In this document: positions 55,525 to 64,000 of the stretch, in pieces
Layout: each line of letters starts with the position of its first letter
How positions within the stretch are numbered: the stretch's first letter is position 1
Assembly: GCF_050436995.1 (NCBI RefSeq)
Contig: NC_134771.1
Span: 5,869,501 to 5,933,500, forward strand
Source of the DNA: Anticarsia gemmatalis
Taxonomy: Eukaryota; Arthropoda; Insecta; Lepidoptera; Erebidae
Reading direction: 5' to 3'
DNA: 64,000 bases
Translations under genes and position numbers: made by a program
Notes under the pieces: generated by a model
Database searches by the model: none
The model's input: the letters and a program-made list of their open reading frames with translations, nothing else
What the model was told of the DNA's origin: nothing

Positions 55525-55655
55525 AAGTAGCTGTATGTATATAAGTATGTTTATCATTTATTTGGTTACCATACTCCAAGCTCTGCTAAGTTTGGAATCA
55601 AATGACCGTGTGTGAGTTGTCTAATGCTATTAAATAAAATCACAGTTTGAAATGA
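55525..55655 (+). mobile_element. 3' part of second tRNA-SINE family
   Basis: GTATATAAGTATGTTTATCA, TTGGTTACCATACTCCAAGC, AAGTTTGGAATCAAATGACC and GTGTGTGAGTTGTCTAATG, as in 20138-20350. Confidence 0.65.
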
Positions 55656-55951
55656 TGCCTAATATGAAATTATATAAGCTACTATAATTAACTAGTATTT
55701 AACAAACACTTCTGCTTTCTACCACGACAATAAAAGCGTGATAATATTAGTCAATACAACGGAATGTGCAGTTAATAGAGATAAATTACTACAAAGATAT
55801 CATATGAATGCACGCTAGGCGCCCTTCTTAGAAACTGTACGTTGCATTTAAATTACATGTAGGTACTTTCTCATGGAGAAGACAACGTCTTAATAAGTTA
55901 TATACAGACATATGTACATTATTATCTTTACTTTTCTAATATTATATTATA
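55656..55951. other. AT-rich spacer
   Basis: Nothing recognised. Confidence 0.4.
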
Positions 55952-56145
55952 CTAGAGGCCGCCCGCGACTTCGTAAATTTAGACCCCTCGGGAACTTCGG
56001 GATAAAAAGTAGCCTATGTGTTATTCTGGGTCTTCAGCTACCTATATACCAAATTTCATTGTAATCGATTCAATAGTATTTGCGTGAAAGAGTAACAAAC
56101 ATCCATACATACTCACAAACTTTCGCATTTATAATATTAGTAGGA
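55952..56145 (-). mobile_element. Helitron-like element (GGCCTCTAG subfamily), complete ends
   Basis: Minus strand starts TCCTACTAATATTATAAATG and ends GTCGCGGGCGGCCTCTAG, with A|T flanks (55951, 56146). Compared with 33394-33602 it has lost part of the 3' hairpin arm (ACTTCGTAAATTT in place of ACTTCGTCCGCG). Length 194 bp. Confidence 0.8.
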
Positions 56146-56154
56146 TGTTAATAG

Positions 56155-56375
56155 GCTCGTCCCCTATTACATGAGATAAAGATTGTCATGGGACGTCGTG
56201 GGTTCGATTCCCACATGCAATAATTATCTGTGTGATCCACAAATAATCGTTTCGGGTCTGGTTGTACTTTGTGTCCGTTGTTTGTATGATTGTAAAAGTC
56301 TTGCAAGAGCAATTCTTTGTTGAGTTGTCCAATACAAGAAAAAAAATCTAAGTGTCCCCGCGACACTATAGCAAA
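56155..56375 (+). mobile_element. tRNA-derived SINE, third family
   Basis: B box GTGGGTTCGATTCCCACATG, then GTGTGATCCACAAATAATCG, TTTCGGGTCTGGTTGTACTT, TGTGTCCGTTGTTTGTATGA and AAGTGTCCCCGCGACAC. The same body is at 61660-61800 (minus) and, decayed, at 13835-13930. The 87-codon minus frame is a shadow. Confidence 0.75.
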
Positions 56376-56861
56376 TCTTAGTGCAAAAGCTGTCTTTTTA
56401 AAAATAACCAAAATGTCAATTTGTATAAGAAAACCTTACAAAGTATAACCCATGAACCCCTAAATTTCAAAACTCGCATGCGATCGAAATTCCAAAAATA
56501 TTGTTTGTATACTTTTTTAATTTAAGCCGTGTCCCCTTCGGCAAATAGTTGAACGTTAATATCAAAGGCATGCCGGGCGTTTGGGGGCATGTGTGCAAAT
56601 AGGGGACCAAGATAGGGGGTGTATGTATTATCTGATTAATTGTGTTAACATTATTACCAAAGATGGGATGATTGAAATTTGTAGTGGTAGGTGTTTGAGT
56701 GTTGTAGAAGATATATATTGTGGTAGTTTTTCTGAGAGTGGTAGTTTGTAGTAAAGGATTTCACTTGGATTTCGCATGTTACTTCCAAGAGAGCAAATAT
56801 AGTTGTATAAGAAAGCATATTGAAGGATTCCGAGAGCCTTTGAAAAATCTCATATAATAAT
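56376..56861. other. AT-rich sequence, nothing recognised
   Basis: No supported feature. Confidence 0.45.
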
Positions 56862-57085
56862 AATAAAATACAAAACTATATTATAATATAATTAGACAAC
56901 TCACACACGATCATTTGGTTCGAAAAAGAGCTTGTACTCATTCACATCCATACATCTTGTCATACAGGATTGCAAAATTAATATTATTATGGCTGTATAT
57001 TGGTAAGGGAAGTTTGTAAAGATCGTTTCAAATCGCATTATTTGGTCTATGCTTACCCCTATCTCGCAAAAGACGTGATATTATG
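56862..57085. mobile_element. SINE end followed by RTE-like LINE scraps
   Basis: 56862-56935 (minus) is the 3' end of the second tRNA-SINE family (GACAACTCACACACGATCAT). 56940-56975 (minus) and 57000-57085 (plus, AAGGGAAGTTTGTAAAGATC, ACGTGATATTATGTATG) are RTE-like pieces in opposite orientation. Confidence 0.55.
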
Positions 57086-58137
57086 TATGTATTGGATGTA
57101 TTAGATATAAAATCTCTTACATCCAATATTTTTCAAAAAAACATTGCCAATTTTTTTTTTCGTCATCTCAAAAACCCACTAGTCCAGTTTCCAATAGCCC
57201 CATATGAATCAATGAGCGAACCCCATGAACGCGAAGCAATTAGGCCTCGTTCCCATAGCCCTCATGCTTTGTCCTCGCCACGTGTGCCGCAGATGTGCGC
57301 CGGAGTTTATTTTAGTCCGCCATAGTGACCATAGGGCAGGATTTTACGAAATATGTCCCGTAATTGGCTATTGTGGTTTTTTGGTGAAATTATTGGACTC
57401 TGCTTACCAAATTTAAAAGCGATTTTTATGTATTATTATTTGGAGTAACCAGTATTGCAATTTGAGTGACAATTTTAAGGCATTTTGTTGTCGAAACCAG
57501 TTTTTGACCCTACTTTGTAAGTTCTGACAGGGTAGATTAAAGTTTTTAGTCAATTCTTTACTAAAAAAACCCATCCAAATATAGAAACAGAAAGCATCAA
57601 ATCACTTTTGACGAAATAAATCTCTCAATTTTAAATTTGTTTACCTAACAAAATGTAAAATATAAAAGTAAAAATAATTTTTAAATCGTACTTCGATGTG
57701 CTGAATATTAAAATATAAGCTGTAAAATTTTTTTAGACGACCCCTATGGGTAAAAATCTTTTGCCACACAACAATTTTCTCACATCAATTGGCTAGTAAA
57801 AATAGTGCTGTATCAACATTATAATCGTAGAAATCATAACACATTTCAATTTACTTACATGAGCAGTTATGTAACAGATATATTATCTTTATATCGTTTG
57901 TCTAGAGATACTAATAAGATAAAGAACTTATCTTTACATAGTAAAATTAATTCGCTAATCATTTATGCGTATTTCTCGTAAACCACGCGACAGATTTTAA
58001 CAGATTGTTTTAAATCCATATGAACAAAAAACAAGCAACTCTTGTTGCTAACGATTCATATTTTTATGAAATAATTTAATTTTTTAATTGATATCAGATT
58101 TTTCAATTATTTGACTGTCTCTGCGCCCTCAACAACC
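57086..58137. other. AT-rich sequence with a GC-richer patch
   Basis: 57200-57360 is GC-richer (GCCTCGTTCCCATAGCCC, CGTGTGCCGCAGATGTGCGC) and is crossed by frames of 80 and 63 codons without motifs. I cannot tell whether it is an old repeat or unique sequence. Confidence 0.35.
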
Positions 58138-58205
58138 TCTGTGGCGCAGTCAGTAGTTAATCGATCGTTGATCATGAGGTCTCGTGTTCGATTCGCGAGT
58201 CGTTC
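58138..58205 (+). mobile_element. tRNA-like SINE head
   Basis: CTGTGGCGCAGTCAGTAG (A box) and GTGTTCGATTCGCGAG (B box) with tRNA-like spacing. The predicted acceptor and anticodon stems do not pair, so it is not a tRNA gene. Confidence 0.6.
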
Positions 58206-59877
58206 AAAGTGCTATCGGTCTTTCCTTCAATAAAATAAATTAAATTTGTTTTCAATAATAATAAACATAATGATAGTCGGGAGTTTAGTAACGTGTCCAT
58301 TATGTAGCAATAGATTCGCCTTTTATTGCTTAGGGCTAGCATAGTATCAAAAAGTCAGTGTATTTTATAATCACCTTTATAACCTATACCGTCGGCTAAA
58401 ACAGGATTGATGTTATATATGTATTGTTATATTCTATACATTTCTGGCTACACCTTCAGGTAAAACAGGCATGCTTTATAAAAAAAAATATTATTAAAGA
58501 AACGCGAATTGATCTACACCTATGTCTTAACCTTCGGGTCTGACAAATATATAGAAAACAGCACACAATCAGTCAAACCTACTCGAAATGCACTTAAACA
58601 GTAAATACTATCTTATATACTATAAAGGTCATTGTCCTTCTGAGGTCAGTTTAGATACGCCAGTACTGGGAAATAATTGTAAATCATTTGTGTGTGCATT
58701 ACTCATGTACAGCTGAGCTCTTATCTGTGATGTTTAAACTTTATAATAGTGTCTTTGATTTGAGGAATTTTTTGGTCAAGGTATTTTGATTTGATTCAAA
58801 ACCTTTATTTGTACCTAAAAAAAGGTTTTTGCCTTAGTAGGTATTAAACCTAGCAAGATTATTAATATGTTTTTTAAATTATTATAATAATCAACATTTA
58901 AAATTTAAACTTCTAGGTCTAAATCAACAAAAATAGGTTATTTTTTGCTGTATTACACCACTTTGTACAAAAACAATAAAAGTATTTATCACAATTAAAC
59001 GAAACCAACATTTTTTTTTATTTAAGCCAAAAATAAACATGCATAAATAAAATCATAGAGGCAGACTGTGACCAAAAAGAACTAAAGCCAAAATAAACAC
59101 TAATGAAAAACGTTACCATTACTAAATACAATTTTAATGTAAAAGATAATTATCTTACAAGCCAATAACACACACACAACATAATTTCTAAAACTACCAA
59201 AAAAATTCCCACCAAAATTCCCACTATGGGAAAATTCCCATTCACCCCAGTTCTGATGGTCACCCCAGCAATGGCGCAGCTGGTCTACATCCGGGTGTTT
59301 TGTAAACGATCGTTTGCACACAAAAGGGATTTCATCCCGTACACAACAAAATCATGCTTACTCTATTCAGGTTTTTTGTGTGCAATAGACAAACGTTTGC
59401 TTTTTTAAATTGGCTCTGGTAATACTCGTTTTCGTGTTGATAAATAAATTTATATTTGCAATTTTATAAAAATTCTAAAGTATGAGAGTATGTATCTGTG
59501 TTTGTTAGTATTTCACATTAAAACTATAAAACGAATTTTAGTAAAATATTGTATACGTAAATAGTATATATTCTGTATTAACATACAGGACATAGGACAC
59601 TTTTAACCACGGAAAATCATTTCGCACGGCCTAATGCCCGTTTTCTGAGGTACATTTAGCGGCAGTTTATCCATTCAATAGCGTTTAAACTCATATAAGA
59701 AAACGTTATTAAATATACCTCAGAAACCGGGGGTTAATCATTTTCTTCTCAATAATCAAAATCTACTAAACAAAGTACAAACATATCAAAATACTGATTT
59801 ATATGATAATATTAATTAAAGACCAAGGGTCAAAATTTCTCTTTTTTTAAATAAATCAACCCTTTAAAGTCTTCTTC
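58206..59877. other. AT-rich sequence with a LINE tail
   Basis: 58788-58830 (minus) is a LINE 3' end (AATAAAGGTTTTGAATCAAA then TCAAAATA), like the tail at 26000-26040. 59195-59240 has short AAAATTCCCAC direct repeats. 59310-59400 has inverted TTTGCACACAAAA / TTTTGTGTGCAA. No gene supported. Confidence 0.45.
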
Positions 59878-59950
59878 TTATCGTATGGTTAGTGGTCAAC
59901 CTAGTGTCAAAGTTGTTCAAGCCACCCGAAGGCTTTTGACGTGGCTTACC
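59878..59950 (+). mobile_element. fragment of TGTCAAAGTTGTTCAAGCC repeat
   Basis: CGTATGGTTAGTGGTCAACC, GTGTCAAAGTTGTTCAAGCC and CTTTTGACGTGGCTTA match the first third of 24176-24440. Confidence 0.65.
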
Positions 59951-60835
59951 CTTTAAAGCAAAATAGGGGATGTAATAATCAACTAGTTATCAAACAATGT
60001 CGTCTCGTAAGTTTTCCTACGATATTTCTTCAATATTAAACTTATGTTTTGCTAAATCATATCCTTTGTGTATCGTTTTTAATCTACCGAAGTGGTGATT
60101 TTTATATATTTTAATAGCCGCGCCCCATTGAGGTCCAAGTTATAAACTTAGAGAGAACTTTCAGACATTATTCTGACTTCTGGACAAATCATTAAAAAAA
60201 CGCGTTGTTATACAGAAATAATTACTAAACAAGTTTCAAATTTTAATTTGGATAACATTCTGTCCAAAGTAAAATACTAAACTTGTGTGGCAATATTTTT
60301 ATTTATTGAAGTAAAGGATTTTTTTACATTTATGTAGTTCCTGTCCGTAATCATGAAAATAATTTATCAATTACCACAATAATATATCAATTCGTATATA
60401 GATCAACTACTTACCTACCCTTAAAATATAAAAAGTTTAAGAGCAGTAATTAGTCTTGGAACCAGTTACGGTGACATACTGAAAAAGATGTCTATACTCA
60501 AAGGTAATAAGCTCGAAAAATCAAAATCAATTCGTTCATTTATTCAATTTTGATGTCTATTCTTATGACAGTCTTTCTAATCACTACATGTACTACTATG
60601 TCGGAAAGAAATTTAGCCACAAACTAATGAGGAGTCAGGATAATACGCCTTGATAATAGACACTAATATTTAAACCGCTGTATCTTATTACTTATACCAA
60701 ACACTTTATATAACGATCAATAACTGCGTATGGGACAGACGACAGACAGTTTATGACTATACGCTATCTTTAGTTAGAGATAGGCTAACTATAGTAAGTA
60801 TAGTAACTATAGTTTAGCTTAGATTTGCTTGCTTA
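59951..60835. other. AT-rich sequence, nothing recognised
   Basis: A minus-strand donor-like GTAG|GTAAGTAG at 60412-60418 lacks an acceptor partner. Confidence 0.45.
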
Positions 60836-60990
60836 CATACATAATATCACGTTATTATACCAAAGGTGTGAGCAGAAGTGTAATACACCCACGTTTCGCC
60901 ATTAACAATGTTAGTCCCATGTAATAGGGGGCGAGTCTATTGCCTTTTACCGGACACATTATCAAACTCCGGGCTACTATTGAATATTAA
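60836..60990. mobile_element. CATGTAATAGGGGG-type dispersed repeat
   Basis: AAGGTGTGAGCAGAAGTGTA, ATGTTAGTCCCATGTAATAG and GCGAGTCTATTGCCTTTTAC. Also at 32770-32930 and 62815-62930. Confidence 0.55.
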
Positions 60991-61659
60991 TTAAAAACAC
61001 TTCTTAAATATAATAATTACTTATTATTATAAACGCGAAAGTATGTCTGATAACTGATGACTTAACAACTGAACAGATTTTCATGAAATCATGAAGATTG
61101 AACCTCAGATAATTCGGGATTCTTTTCTTTCGAAAATCTATTTTTGTTTTGTTTGTAGTACAATACTTATTAAGATAACAGTCGTTACGCCATGTCAAAG
61201 ACCTTTTAGCGGCTTGAACAACTTTGACACAAGGTTTACAACAAAATAAAGCCCCACCCTAAAACTTAATCTAATTCCTAGTAATTCTTACTAAAAGCAG
61301 TCCCTCAGTTCCCGAGATGAATACCCACACATGGTCGGACATTACGTAATTGTAGTTAAAGAATGTTGTTATATTATTAATTGTGATACCAACTGGCGTG
61401 TGACGTCATCAGTCGCCATATTGAATTCTGGATACATTAATAAAAGCACGCATGCTTCGAACAAAGTAGGAACTGAAAATGGAAGGCCGGGAATTTGTTA
61501 AAAATATAGTACTTTTGGATTATTTTTGAAATGAAAAGTATTCTGTGTTGTTAAGGAATAATGTAGCTTTGTATTAGTGAAAGAATTTTGAAAAACGGTT
61601 CAGTAGTTTTTGAGAAAATATAGTCCAAGTATGATAATTAATTTTTTTGTACTTTACTA
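60991..61659. other. AT-rich sequence with CRE and repeat scraps
   Basis: 61192-61240 (minus) is a scrap of the 24176-24440 family. 61010-61110 has a Helitron-like 5' phrase (TTATTATAAACGCGAAAGTA). 61401-61408 is a CRE, TGACGTCA, followed by GTCGCCATATTG. Confidence 0.45.
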
Positions 61660-61800
61660 ACTTAGGGGAAATTGTGTCGCGGGGACTTTTACAAACATAC
61701 AAACAACGGACACAAGGTACAACCAGACCCGAAACAACTATTTGTGGATCGCACAAATAATTGTCCCGTGTGGGAATCGAACCCCGAGTCAAGGCTAGTC
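61660..61800 (-). mobile_element. tRNA-derived SINE, third family
   Basis: On the minus strand: CGGGGTTCGATTCCCACAC (B box), GACAATTATTTGTGCGATCC and GTTTCGGGTCTGGTTGTACC, as in 56155-56375. The 131-codon minus frame over it is a shadow. Confidence 0.75.
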
Positions 61801-61801
61801 T

Positions 61802-62060
61802 TCTTCTTCTTATCGTATGGTTAGTGGTCAACCTAGTGTCAAAGTTGTTCAAGCCCGTAGGCCTTTGACGTGGCTTAACGACTGTTATCTTAATTGACAA
61901 CAACCGGGACCGACGTGCCCTCCGAAGCACGGAGACGCCCATTTCTAATACCACCAAGCGGTCACCCATCCATGGAATGATCGCTCCAAGGTTTGCTTAA
62001 CCCACAGATAGATTACCGATGAGCGCTACTGGTTATGGCTTCTCGGGGTTATAGCGATAC
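61802..62060 (+). mobile_element. dispersed lepidopteran repeat (TGTCAAAGTTGTTCAAGCC family), long copy
   Basis: CGTATGGTTAGTGGTCAACC, GTGTCAAAGTTGTTCAAGCC, CTTAATTGACAACAACCGGG, CCTCCGAAGCACGGAG, CACCAAGCGGTCACCC and TGATCGCTCCAAGGTTTGC. It abuts the SINE at 61660-61800. Confidence 0.7.
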
Positions 62061-62295
62061 ATAGTTATAGTATTTGAAATATAATATAAATGTAATTTTT
62101 ATTTCCGTACCAGTGACCCCGGCCGGAGCAAGATTACGTTATCAGGCTGTTATCAATGAGCGAAGGCCACCTCTTATCAGTCACAATACTGACTGTAACA
62201 CTGTATTATCAAACTATTATTATATAGAAATTTAGAAGTTATGTATATTTATATAGTAATAAATTCATTCATAGTTTAGTTTAACTGCACGTTTT

Positions 62296-62472
62296 TACAG
62301 GCGCCCATAGCCAGTTGCGCTCACCGCTCGGTAAACGATCTGTGGGTTAAGCAACCGTCGGCGCGGTCATTCTATAGATCGGTGACCGCATTCGGCCATC
62401 TATTTTTTATACACCTGAGTGACACTATTTTTTTAATTTATATGGCAAAACATCGTTTGCCGGTTCAGCTAG
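62296..62472. mobile_element. repeat fragment joined to a Helitron-like 3' end
   Basis: 62296-62390 is the GGTGACC...GCGCGGTCA block of the 61802-62060 family in reverse orientation. 62395-62472 then reads CTGAGTGACACTATTTTTTT and ends TTTGCCGGTTCAGCTAG before T, as at 20365-20534. Confidence 0.55.
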
Positions 62473-62814
62473 TATACATATATATTTTCACATTACGTAG
62501 GTATATTTTCTCAAAAATAAAATTGCAACTGCTTTAGAAAATTAGGTCGAGCCCAAAAAGGTCCTTTAAAAAGTCTCTTTGACGAAATCGATTGTCGTCT
62601 TTAAGGCTAAGCCGAAATGAGCACCTACTTCAAGGTATTTTCGGCCACTTTGCGGCTTAGCCCGTGGGCTTACGGCTTGATGATACGGTAGATGCGTTTC
62701 CAATCTTTTGCCGATTAGATTCTTTTGAGAAGACCTTATGCTGTTGGAAATAAGTGTTGTTTTCGATTGGACATCTTGGCTATGGAGGTAAATAGATTTT
62801 AAATATGTTCTTAA
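62473..62814. other. sequence with short inverted phrases
   Basis: 62600-62680 contains AAGGCTAAGCCGAAATGAGC and TTTCGGCCACTTTGCGGCTTAGCC, which can pair in part (GGCTAAGCCG with CGGCTTAGCC). No gene seen. Confidence 0.45.
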
Positions 62815-62930
62815 CTTTACGTCCGTTATATCCGAAGGTGTGAGCAGAAATGTACGAAAATATTCGGTTTGCGATTTATAATGTTAGTCCCATGTAATAG
62901 GGAGCGAGCCTACTGTCTTTAAAACCTTTT
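62815..62930. mobile_element. CATGTAATAGGGGG-type dispersed repeat
   Basis: CCGAAGGTGTGAGCAGAAAT, ATAATGTTAGTCCCATGTAA and GGGAGCGAGCCTACTGTC. Confidence 0.55.
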
Positions 62931-62959
62931 CTTTAGCAAGCTGCCAGCTTCCTGCAAGC

Positions 62960-63175
62960 TACTTTTGACACAAAATTTCTCAATAGCACGTGTCAATTTC
63001 AAATATAAATGTAACTAAAACATCTGTCTTTTGACAAAATTTCTCAAAATCACATCTGTCTTTGACAATAAGATTATAAACAGCTGTTTCATTGTCAAAA
63101 TGTTGACAATAGACTCAAAAAATTGAAAGCTTGTCTTTGTGTCAAAAATTTTGTTTTGACAAAGACTTTTTTTGA
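62960..63175. repeat. TTGACA/TGTCAA-rich degenerate repeat
   Basis: TTTTGACA(CA)AAATTTCTCAA followed by CACGTGTC or CACATCTGTC occurs twice (62967 and 63039). Many further TGTCAA and TTGACA words follow, so the strand can fold on itself in several ways. Confidence 0.6.
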
Positions 63176-63303
63176 GTTTATGCAATAGTCTAAAGAATTA
63201 GTAAGCTTGTTTTTAAAGCTTGAGATTTCAGCTTACCTTTATAGGAACTAGGCGTGATTATATGTATGTGTCATGTGTTATTCTAGCAGTATATACAGAG
63301 GTA

Positions 63304-63529
63304 TCCTACTAATATTATAAATGCGAAAGTTTGTGAGAAGAATGTATGTATGGATGTTTGTTACTCTTTCACGCAAATACTACTGAACCGATTACGATGA
63401 AATTTGGTATATAGGTAGCTAAAGAGCCGGAATAACACATAGGCTACTTTTTTTATCTCGAAGTTCCCGAGGGATCTGGATTTACACGGGAAGGGTTTCC
63501 ACGCGGGCCAAGTCCCGGGTGGCCTCTAG
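63304..63529 (+). mobile_element. Helitron-like element (GGCCTCTAG subfamily), complete ends
   Basis: Starts TCCTACTAATATTATAAATG, ends GTCCCGGGTGGCCTCTAG, A|T flanks (63303, 63530). TTGTTACTCTTTCACGCAAA and TTACGATGAAATTTGGTATA lie inside. Length 226 bp. Confidence 0.85.
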
Positions 63530-64000
63530 TATGAAATACAAGCAGGTTTTATACTATAGATCCATATATTTTCGTAAAATCGAACTTCAAAAAATTTTAA
63601 AGGGCATGAGAATTACTACAAATTGATAAAATTATTCAAAAAATATCATATATCATTTATGGATGTGAATGAAGTAAAACAAGTTTGTAGAGACTTTATT
63701 CTCAAAGAGTCATGATTTTACGTATTTAAAAATATCACCCTAACAGGCTAAAATAATAATAATTTGGCAAACCCTCGGATTCCGTTAGACTGTATTGTTA
63801 AATCACAATGAAACTGGCAGCTGTACCGTTCATTGTTGTATTTAATAATAGCAGGCAAAGCTGGGGCCAAAAGTAGTTGCATTGATTCGCACTTCTAGTG
63901 CCTTGTATTGACAATTTTAAAAGCGTTTTTGAAATGTTAAAATTATTTTAAAATGAAGAATAAAAACGAGTATTTTAAAATTTAAGATCAAAACTATATT
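63530..64000. other. AT-rich sequence with an RTE-like scrap
   Basis: 63660-63735 is an RTE-like LINE fragment (GGATGTGAATGAAGTAAAAC, CATGATTTTACG). The remainder to the window end shows nothing recognisable. Confidence 0.45.

Noticed and set aside
58138..58205. tRNA gene
   Set aside because: A and B boxes are present, but acceptor and anticodon stems do not pair; it is a SINE head.
61574..61969. 131-codon minus-strand frame as a protein gene
   Set aside because: It runs through a tRNA-derived SINE and the adjoining dispersed repeat, so it is a shadow.

Overview
The window is about 64 kb of AT-rich eukaryotic nuclear DNA, almost certainly from a moth or butterfly (Lepidoptera). The signs are repeat families typical of that order: short Helitron-like elements that begin TC(C/T)(A)TACTAATATTATAA and end in a small hairpin plus CTAG; tRNA-derived SINEs whose tail contains CCCAGCAGTGGGAC; a SINE with a 5S-rRNA-like head; RTE-like LINE 3' ends ending in a TGATTTTATGTATG tail; Jockey-group LINEs with a TTTGA-repeat tail; and mariner and Penelope-like remnants. 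The tRNA-Ala(AGC) gene has an insect-like T arm. I see no bacterial operon, CRISPR array, virus or biosynthetic cluster. Most open reading frames of 60-130 codons here are chance or repeat-derived.

Genes that can be supported are few. (1) A two-exon gene on the + strand at 19825-21126 encodes a 182-residue protein with four membrane segments; I do not recognise its family. (2) A tRNA-Ala(AGC) gene lies on the - strand at 43530-43602, with G3:U70, A and B boxes and a T-run terminator. (3) A TATA/initiator core promoter and ATG-free first exon lie at 28350-28604 (+), preceded by RFX-like and YY1/Pho-like motifs and ending at a perfect splice donor. (4) A possible 21-nt microexon lies at 46389-46409 (+). 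(5) A possible alternative first coding exon, 14 codons ending at a perfect donor, lies at 53330-53371 (+). Items 3 to 5 share a strand and could belong to one long gene whose other exons lie outside the window. That link is inference.

Layout. 1-19.8 kb: repeat-rich, with a Penelope remnant split by a 476-bp MITE (2.5-3.0 kb), a mariner MITE (11.4 kb), a tRNA-SINE (12.0-12.3 kb) and a tandem array of about 430 bp (15.5-16.9 kb). 19.8-21.1 kb: the four-membrane-segment gene, with two repeats in its intron. 21.2-26.0 kb: two nearly complete 5S-headed SINEs, a mariner remnant and a 5'-truncated Jockey-group LINE that is still open. 26-31.7 kb: repeat-poor, with the promoter and first exon. 31.7-36.4 kb: repeats and a 5'-truncated Penelope-like element with RT motif YVDD and a GIY-YIG domain. 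36.4-53.4 kb: mostly unique AT-rich sequence with regulatory-looking motifs (DRE-like, E2F-like, Grainyhead-like and CRE), the tRNA, the microexon and the second first exon. 53.4-64 kb: dense repeat fragments with no supported gene.

Repeat names are assigned by recognising termini and motifs by eye, so boundaries of old fragments are approximate, and class is uncertain where stated.
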